This document shows, in pieces, positions 57,030 through 64,000 of a DNA stretch of 64,000 nt. This DNA comes from Wyeomyia smithii. Its lineage: Eukaryota; Arthropoda; Insecta; Diptera; Culicidae. The notes beneath the pieces were generated by a model that saw only the letters and a list, made by a program, of their open reading frames with translations, was not told the DNA's origin and made no database searches. Made by a program: the position numbers and the translations under genes. Position 1 is the first letter of the stretch. Each line of letters opens with the position of its first letter. Location of the stretch: assembly GCF_029784165.1 (NCBI RefSeq), contig NC_073696.1:171854912-171918911 (forward strand), read 5' to 3'.

Positions 57030-59399
57030 ACTCATGGGTTCACAACTGTGCATCTAATTAGCAACCGGTAAGAGAGATTCCAAAAACGATGTTTCAACGG
57101 AAGAATACCCGCTAACACTTCGTGGCACATCGTATGGGTCGACTGGATGCAGCCCAAGGCAATACGCAAACAACGATGTTGTATTCTTTCTAATTTTATA
57201 ATGTGCGTGGTTGCCATGGAGCGAAAGCAGAAACATCCGTATTCAAGAACTGACAATATCGTTTGGTATAACCTTAGAAGGTCTCATGGATGAGAACCCC
57301 ACCAAGTTCCGGTAATCGTACGAAGAAAATTAATCCTCTGTTGGCATTTTCGTATCAGATACCTAATATGGCAAGCCCAGGTGTATTTAGAGTCGAGCCA
57401 GATCCCGAGATATTTAGCGACTAAACCCGAGTGATCTTTTTACCCGTTACTAGTAGTGCAGCTACTATTAACTACTGAGCTGGGTTAGCTACTTCTGAGC
57501 TGGGGGTACTTCCTAGAAAAAAACAACCGGCTCAGTTTTCTCCGGAGAGGATTTGATACCCACCTTAAGAGCCCTTTCAGACAAATTGTCTAAGGTATCT
57601 TGCAATGGTCCTTGCGGATCGTTAGCTTCGCTTCCAGTAATGGAAACAACACTATCTTCTGCAAGTTGCCTTAGCGTGCATGAATTTGCAAGACATTCAT
57701 CGATGTCAGTGACGTAAAAATTATATAAGAGAGGACCGTAAACATGAGCCCTGGGGAAGACCCATGTAGCTGATTCGGGAAGATATCGAATCACCATGTA
57801 AGAAATACATATGCTTTTCTGACAACAAATTGAGCAAAAAATTATTCAAATTTGGTGAAAGTTCCTGCAAATGAAGTTTCTCGATTAGAACTTCTACAGA
57901 GACACAGTCAAAAGCCCCCTTGATGTCCAAGAATGCAGGAGCCATTTGCTCTTTTCGAGCAAAGGTGAGTTTAATTTCAGTAGAAAGCAACGCTAGACAA
58001 TCGTTCGTTTCTTTGCCCCGGCGGAAGCCAAATTGAGTACCATGGAACGGGGCGAAATTAATCAATTTTCATAACAATTTCCAATTAACTAGCTTCATGT
58101 ACATTTTTCCCGAAATAGTATAATTTTAAAACAAGTACTGGTATGTGCCCCAGTAAACCTCTGTGGCTATTGGTGAAATTTCTATCGTCTACTTCATGAA
58201 ATAAATTCGATATCTATAAGGTACTATGAGGTAAATCGGGGTGAAATTGATCACCATTGAAATCCATACATTCTTCTGGTAATGTGCTTTTCTCGCGATG
58301 CTAAAGATAAATGATGATTTATGTACTGAAAAATATCATTTACAGCTAGTTTGGAAACGAAAATAACGACATTGTAGGTTAAAATTTGTTTATTTTGGTT
58401 CACGAGCTGTTTGTTGCTAAATTTGTTGAAAATTACATTTTATGAGCTTTTATCAAACTTCACTTACTTCTCCGAATTTAACGTAATTAACTCTCAACTA
58501 AGGTTACTTTAAGTAAATTCAATACTTTTTTTTATTTGGAAACTTGTTTGATCAAATTTGATTGAGTTTTGACTGAGTTAGAAGAATTTTTCGAAAATAT
58601 GAAAAATTGCACCGGGCATGCAAGGGTTAACTTTGACAGGTATGTGAATCACGCAAAAGTTGCGTTCAAGGACACGTTAACATTGCCTAGTGTTGTAAGA
58701 GCAATATCTTTTGATAAGTATCTTTTATCACGAATTTTCAGGTGATCAATTTCATCCCATTCCACGGTACCTGAAAATTTGTTTCGATCCATTTGTCTAA
58801 CCGTAAGAAAATCATTTTCTCGATTAATTTCCAGAGGCAAGAGAGCATAGCAATCGGCCAATATGAGTTATGATCAGAGGCAGGTTTGCCGGGTTTTCGA
58901 ATAACAATGACTTTTACCTCCCTCCAGTCGTGCGAAACAATGTTTAGCTCAAGAAACTTGTTGAACAAGTCCAACAAGCATCTTTTTGCAGAGTCGGGTA
59001 GATTCTTCAACAGGGTAAATTTGATTCTATTCAACCCTGAAGCTTTATTGTTGCACGAAAGGAGGTCCATTGAAAATTCCAACATCGAAAATGGAGGCTC
59101 TCCTCTCCCGTGGGTACTAAAAACGCGTCGCGAAAGGTTCTCTGTGCCGGTACAGAATCCGGACAGACCTTTTTGGCAAAATTTAGTGTCCAGCGACCTG
59201 AATACTCCTGGCTCTCATTAGAAACGTTACGATTCCGCATGAGTCTGGCCGTGTCCCAAAGAGTGCTCATCGCTGTTTTCCGCGACAACGCGTTTACAAA
59301 CCATCCGCGTTTTTTCGCTTCAATTAAACTCGTCGTCTGCCTATCCAGTACATCGTACTTTCGGAGCAGATCAAGAGTACCGTGTTTTCGGAAGGCCAA
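57030..59399 (-). pseudogene. I-type LINE: reverse transcriptase remains
   Basis: Fragments in order on the minus strand: WWDKECSDLYAQRSS region, LDRQTTSLIEAKKRGWFVNA (59399 down), DLLSCNNKASGLNRIKFTLL, HDWREVKVIVIRKPGKPASD, then after the MITE TQFGFRRGKETNDCLALLST, FLDIKGAFDCVSVEVLIEKL, GLPQGSC, TLRQLAEDSVVSITG, and RIQHRCLRIALGC. The catalytic A-D-D is changed to A-E-D, which alone should kill RT activity. Several frameshifts are present. Confidence 0.8.
58040..58769. mobile_element. 730-bp MITE inside the I-type LINE
   Basis: Ends TACCATGGAACGGGGCGAAA and the inverse ending CCATTCCACGGTACC, paired for about 28 bp (GAAATTRATCA). A third GGGGTGAAATTGATCACC word lies inside at about 58239. 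No coding frame. It splits the RT domain between ETNFQ and TQFGF. Confidence 0.65.
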
Positions 59400-59689
59400 A
59401 TAAACCGAGGACCTTTGCGCGTACAGGTCAGAGCACTCTTTGTCCCACCACTTGTTGGGAGGACGCTATCTAATCGTTACCCCGGGTATCGGTTTCGTCT
59501 GAGCTTTCGTCGCGGCGTCGATGATCAAGTCAGAAAGGAACGCGTATTCTTCCTCCGGAGGAAGTTCCTCGTGAGACTCAATGGTATCCGCTATGATGAT
59601 CACATGACGCTTCCAATCAATATTACGTGTGAGATCGTATGAAATATTGATCGGATCTGAGGGGGTAGAACCATAAGCAATTGAGATAA

Positions 59690-60936
59690 CAACTGGTAGA
59701 TGATCACTACCGTTGGGTTAATTGCTTACTTTCCACCGACAATCTAACGCTAGTGAGGTCGAGCAGAGGGATAGGTCAAGCACGCTTTCACGTGCTGGAG
59801 GATTAGGTACACGTGTAGCTTCCCAAGTATTTAAAAGCGTCATGTTGAAGTCGTCGATCAAGTTAGAAATCAAAGAAGATCGGTTGTCATATAGCGACCC
59901 CCATTGCGAATAGTGAGAATTAAATCTATCAATATCAAAAAAGGCGCGGGAAGCAACTCTGCTATATCAGTAAGCTACCTCTTTTTAATCCGCGCGGAGG
60001 GAGGAATATATAGCGAAACAAGGCATAGGTCCTTTCCATTCATATTCGTTTGAGTATTTATGATAAATATTAGTAAATAATGAGTATGTGTGTCCAATCA
60101 CAAATGGTGACTTCTCAACACTGTTAGAAATTTGTAAATTTAATTATTAGGATTTGATTGCTTGCGCAATTAGAATTTATCATTCGTAGGGATTTAAACC
60201 TACTTGTCAAAAAAAGGAAAGTAAACTTACAACTAACTTAATTGCTAACTTATTGGATATAAAGAGAGCTTATCGTAGCAATTGAGGATTGCAACGATTT
60301 TTGTCGCAAATGGTTAATAATTTTATTCGACATAGCTTCTAATGTTTCAACACCAGTAAGTCTATGTATTTCGAGTGTACCAAACCAAGGAGGACGCTTC
60401 AAAATCATTTTCAGAATTTTATTCTGAATCCTTTGGAGCGTTTCCTTCCTTGTTGAACAGCAACTTGACCAGATCGGTACAGCATAAAGCATTGCTGGTC
60501 TAAAAGTTTGTTTGTAAATCAAAAGCTTGTTCTTTAAACAAAGTTTAGAATTTCTGTTAATGAGAGAATATAAACATCTCGTATATTTGATGCACTTGGC
60601 TTGTATACTCTCAATGTGCTCTTTGAAAATAAGTTTTTGAATGGCAACGGCTTCAATATTCGAGATCGCGGGGAGGTCGATTCTGAAGAAAGAAAAACAC
60701 TTTTTGATCCCTAAAAATATCCCTCCACCGTGTGAGTCTCGCTCTCGACGGATTATGTTAAAATCGTGAAAATTGAGTTGATCGTTTGAATTGAGAAAAG
60801 TTCCACAAAGCGCAAACGCGTCACAGTGGTGTGTATTTGTCAAATGAGAAAATAGATCGAATTTGGGGATGATACTTCTGCAATTCCACTGTAATACAGT
60901 GATAAAATTCCTAACCTCTTTCGCCGTATTAGTCAT
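59690..60936 (-). pseudogene. I-type LINE: endonuclease, split
   Basis: The ORF2 start MTNTAKEVRNFITVLQWNCR carries the first catalytic asparagine. FALCGTFLNSNDQ stands where the usual LCETWL is, so the catalytic glutamate is now glycine. The domain resumes below 60053 with NMNGKDLCLVSLYIPPSA and LCSTSLALD, then SDHLPVVISI (the conserved SDH) near 59700. Frameshifted and interrupted by the 576-bp LINE fragment. Confidence 0.75.
60053..60628 (-). pseudogene. Jockey-type LINE 3' fragment, 576 bp, copy 2
   Basis: Same content as copy 1: KEHIESIQAKCIKYTRCLYS, then NRNSKLCLKNKLLIYKQTFR, WSSCCSTRKETLQRIQNKIL and a stop at 60250. About 197 bp of 3' UTR follows, without poly(A). It is fused in frame to the I-type endonuclease start, producing an artificial 228-codon frame at 60250-60936. 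No target duplication was noticed. Confidence 0.8.
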
Positions 60937-61114
60937 CGAAAGATATGATAGCTGAAATGAGGGGCCAAGTTGCTGTTAGTTGCTTCAAAAAGGTTTTCAC
61001 TATAGGAAGAAGGGCAAGAAGAATATTTTGAAGAGAATCTGGTATGTTGAATGTTCTAAATATTCAGTCCACAATATTAGAAAATTTTATGAACTCTGTT
61101 TCTTTTTTTATCTT

Positions 61115-61734
61115 CTAATCGAGAAATCGGTGCACGGAGGTTTTTGGTGCCCCAGGAATCGGTGGGTACTCCTGGTTTGATTTGAAATTGAAACCGGGAG
61201 GTACTTGCTTCGGTTTTTCTTCAACGCTTCCTTTTTGTGTTGGCTTATGGGTCATTCCGCTAGTGGTTTTCTTATGACCTTTGCGAGAAAGATTAGGAGA
61301 GTTAACAATTCTTCTATTACTAGATCCTTCTGGCATGGCATAAGAACACCCTTCGACGGGATCGTCAGATGTACCCTCATCAGTTGGCAAAAAGGAAAAG
61401 ATGTTTCCTGTCGAGGGTGGCTCAACCCTCATAAACATTTCTACAAAAGAGCGCTTTGATCGTTCCTTGAGGGAACGCTTAATTTTTTCCTCGCACTGTT
61501 TGTACGCGTGACTTGCCGAAAGGTCAGCCGAGTTCCCTCGCAATAAAGACACTTTTCAGTATCCTCACTGCAAGCGGTCTCAGCATGAGTGCCTCCGCAC
61601 TTGCTGCAGCAGTAGGTAATTGCTTGCAGTTTTGGCAATGCATGACCCGCGGTACAAACAGGCAGACGAACACGAATTTCTTCCTCCCTTTTTCGATGGA
61701 TACTGAATGCAATTGTTGTATAATGTAAAAACAT
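61115..61734 (-). pseudogene. I-type LINE: ORF1 (gag-like) C-terminal part
   Basis: A CCHC knuckle, CSKCGGTHAETAC (C-x2-C-x4-H-x4-C), starts the recognisable part, followed by a second, degenerate CLYCEG. A frameshift at about 61550 moves reading into a frame with ADLSASHAYKQCEEKIKRSL and a proline/lysine-rich tail ending at 61115. In I-type elements ORF1 binds RNA. The N-terminal half is missing. Confidence 0.7.
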
Positions 61735-62085
61735 ATTTCAAAATAAGGTGTATTAAATAAGAAAAAAGACAACCGTATTGAAAAAAAAAATAAAGAGAAA
61801 AAAAAAACAAATATGAATACTTCACCAGACTTCTTGTATTTTCGCCTACGCTCCCTCCTGACTGATGGTTGGATGATTCCAGTAGGTGGCTTAGCAGGAA
61901 TCGCAATCAGTCTCCTCCAGCTGAACCAGCACTATGGGCTAACCAGCGGTTGGTGGTGCGAAGGATTTTCTTCGGCAGCGTCTGCACACAACGTACACTC
62001 TCGTACCCCGCTAGTGGATAGCCGGCGCCCGGCCATTCCATTCTACTGAACTCTTTTAGCTTCTTTTTATTTCCTTCTTCCTCAC
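61735..62085. other. Gene-free stretch
   Basis: Spacer between the LINE and the hAT-like relic. A-rich run at 61770-61812. A short + strand frame (61813-62049) has no motif. Confidence 0.35.
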
Positions 62086-63489
62086 TCATTTTCTGCTCTT
62101 CTCGATATTGGCCATTACAATCAATTCTCTGGGAGTAGGGACGAGGTGGGCCTGATTTCCATAAGATTTTAAAGCACCTTCCACCACCATCATTGCATTT
62201 AATGTTTTCTCACACATTGAGGTTCGAGCGTGGGAGAGGATCCTTGCTGACGCCGAGAATCCCCGCTCTACATCAGTGTTCCAATGGAATATCGATAATA
62301 CCGCCTTCACAACTGTTGACACCAAAGGATATTTATCCGCTCCTCTAGCGGTTTTCATTCTGAAGAATTGATTCCAGTAATTATCAATCCTTATGTTCTC
62401 ACTGTCTCTCATATCTGTCTCGCATTTAAGGGGTTATTACCTTTTTGGTCGAGAAAAATGAGGAAAGTTTGAATTTATTTTAAGTGCATAGTACCATTTT
62501 TATTGCATCAAAGTGGTATTTATCTGGAAGTGCAGTTTATCAACAACAAAAAAATACGTGTGATTTTGAGATATACCAATTATTACTGGAGTCATGGCCG
62601 TTACCCCGAAACGTTTATTTTTTGCAGTGGCTTGCGGTGATCCTGATAGAGACTCAGTGGATCAACTGAAATAAAAAAACTCATATGATTTCATTAGTTT
62701 AGAAGTGTGCCGTGTCCTTGAACGATCGCTTTTATCAGTATTTTGTTTTCAGTGCAAACGGAAACGTTTTTCCCGAAAAATGCACGTTTCGAGCGCTAAA
62801 AAATGCCTTAATTTTTTTTTGCGGCAAAATGTAACTGTATGTTTCAAAAAGCGATCGTTCAAGGGCCGGCGAATTTAATAACGAAAATTGAAAAAAAAAA
62901 GATGAAGGAAATCGGTTCGGTGGTTTTTCCGCAATCAGGATCACGGCAAAGTCATTTTTCGGAAAACACTATTCCGAGATAATCGTGTGTAAAGTTTCAA
63001 GTTTAGCTTATGCGGCCGTGGCGAGGTGCGCTGCAAATCGCTCTAACTTTCTCCCTATTGCTCAGATCTTTATGAAAATTTGGGAAAATGTTCTCAAGAT
63101 GTTGTATTTGAAGATAATGCAATAGTTTTTTCTCCGTTTTTTGAAAACTAAAAAGGTATATAACCCCTTAAGCAGATTCCACCCATCCTTTAGCAAATCA
63201 GTTCCAATGAAAGTGATTTCGCAGTTTGTACAATATCGTTAGAACTATGACTGGGTTTGCGATTCGATGGGTTAATGCATCGACAGTATTTTATGAAGGC
63301 ATTTAGCATATTGGAGAAGTGGTACTGAGAAAGGAAAGTTTCCAATTTCATTACAACAGTGACTGACTTGACGGAAGACGACGATGATGAAAAGAGATAC
63401 AAGCTGTTTTTAGCCAAGCAATTCAAAACTAATTGCTTCTGAGTTCTGACAATTTTAATTTGAATGATCATTTGAAGTGAGCAGATCAT
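62086..63489 (-). pseudogene. hAT-like transposase relic split by a TTAA MITE
   Basis: Minus-strand frame 62436-62086 reads NIRIDNYWNQFFRM, YPLVSTVVKAVLSIFHWNTD, then VERGFSASARILSHARTSMC and a stop. This is the same C-terminal domain type as 21661-22094 (HGN-xx-ERGFS; here HWNTDVERGFS). Upstream of the MITE, 63489-63190 continues in minus-strand frames (KLETFLSQYHFSNMLNAFIK) with SLSLELIC before a stop. Joining at the single TTAA restores local continuity. Decayed. Confidence 0.55.
62430..63167. mobile_element. 738-bp MITE with TTAA duplication
   Basis: Ends GGGGTTATTACCTTTTTGG and the inverse AAAAAGGTATATAACCCC. TTAA flanks both sides (62426-62429 and 63168-63171), the duplication made by piggyBac-type transposases (also Kolobok). 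No coding frame. It lies inside the hAT-like transposase relic. Confidence 0.75.
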
Positions 63490-64000
63490 CCACAGGAAAC
63501 TAACACCTTGCAGAAAGAAGCATTGCTCATGGCTATTATCCCTCTGATTGACGAAACCAAGAATCCTTTTAGGAACGAACTTTTAGAGAAATTTGCAGTT
63601 TCAGTGTCTACTTAAAATTAACTTTTGTGTGGAATTTATTTGAAACAACCTTGCATGCAGTAATTATCTGATGATTTTTTGACAGTGAAAAGCTAAAAAA
63701 CAACACTAAATATTTGTTACATGGATTGAAGAAAAAAGGTATGGCCATACTCCCGCTTTGAACCCTGTGGTGATGCCTGAACAATATTGAGAGTCTTTTG
63801 ATTACCCACATGAATATTGTTGACATCAGGTTATTAACGCAGTCTGGATGAAATTATTTTTGACCTAACAGAACAATGAGAGAGATCAGATTTGTGTTTA
63901 CCCTCACAATTTACACACTTGAAACTTCTAGTGTCTCTTTCAAGGGACAGTTTGTTTGATAAGAGTCACCACATATCATTCATTTTGCTCTCATATGGCT
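63490..64000. other. Window end, unresolved
   Basis: The plus strand has a short open stretch, KEALLMAIIPLIDETKNPFR and NELLEKFAVS (about 63510-63615), that looks protein-like but matches no family I recognise. The remainder is AT-rich. It may belong to an element that continues beyond the window. Confidence 0.3.

Larger units (their letters stand above)
55925..61710 (-). mobile_element. I-clade LINE, decayed, with nested insertions
   Basis: On the minus strand the order is gag-like ORF1 (61710-61115), endonuclease, reverse transcriptase, then RNase H (to about 56039, ending near 55925). An RNase H domain after RT is characteristic of the I clade. The sequence resembles mosquito I-type elements; that is inference. 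It is interrupted by a LINE 3' fragment (60053-60628) and a MITE (58040-58769). Stops, frameshifts and mutated catalytic residues show that it is inactive. 5'-truncated within ORF1. Confidence 0.85.

Overview
This window is nuclear DNA of an insect, most likely a culicine (Aedes-like) mosquito. The sequence shows five ordinary eukaryotic genes with GT-AG introns in a very AT-rich, transposon-packed background. The mosquito call is an inference from the ZAD-type zinc-finger gene (an arthropod family), a RhoL-like GTPase, an I-clade LINE that resembles those of mosquitoes, tRNA-derived SINEs and dense MITEs. No bacterial, organellar or CRISPR features were seen.

Host genes, left to right: SNRPG (Sm protein G, + strand, 6358-7811, three exons, 76 aa); a ZAD/C2H2 zinc-finger protein (- strand, 14099-12250, five exons, 543 aa, ten fingers); an RNA polymerase I subunit RPA43/POLR1F-like gene (+, 24510-25859, with a probable 60-nt in-frame intron); RFC4, a clamp-loader subunit (- strand, 27977-26709, three exons, 358 aa); and RhoL, a Rho-family GTPase (+, 54452-55144, three coding exons, 186 aa). 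RPA43 and RFC4 are convergent with about 850 bp between their stops. The genes do not form a pathway cluster; they are housekeeping or regulatory genes scattered through repeats.

Repeat landscape: (1) 0-6 kb, nested hAT, MITE and fold-back elements. (2) 8.9-11.5 kb, a Tc1/mariner relic split by a 2-kb hAT element with a perfect 8-bp target duplication. (3) 15-20 kb, TIR elements, including a 2.8-kb element flanked by a 13-bp direct repeat and carrying inside it a 1.5-kb fold-back element. The fold-back has CACAGTG termini and a CACCG 5-bp duplication, as expected for Transib. (4) 20.5-24 kb, a TAA-duplicating MITE whose empty site is also in the window, and a degenerate hAT. (5) 28.1-36.0 kb, an ATCGATA-rich hAT element stuffed with a 5'-truncated Ty3/gypsy pol, a MITE and a Tc1/mariner fragment. 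(6) 36-45.6 kb, direct and inverted repeats, a hAT MITE with a perfect duplication, a LINE relic, and a hAT element carrying a mariner relic that is itself hit by a SINE. (7) 47.9-54.2 kb, a near-perfect palindrome, a LINE 3' fragment, MITEs, a SINE split by a MITE, and two Tc1 copies fused head to head. (8) 55.9-61.7 kb, a decayed I-clade LINE (gag-like ORF1, endonuclease, RT, RNase H) on the - strand, interrupted by a LINE 3' fragment and a MITE. (9) 62.1-63.2 kb, a hAT-like transposase relic split by a TTAA-flanked MITE.

All assignments come from reading motifs and comparing sequence within this window. No database search or alignment program was run, and percentage identities were not computed.
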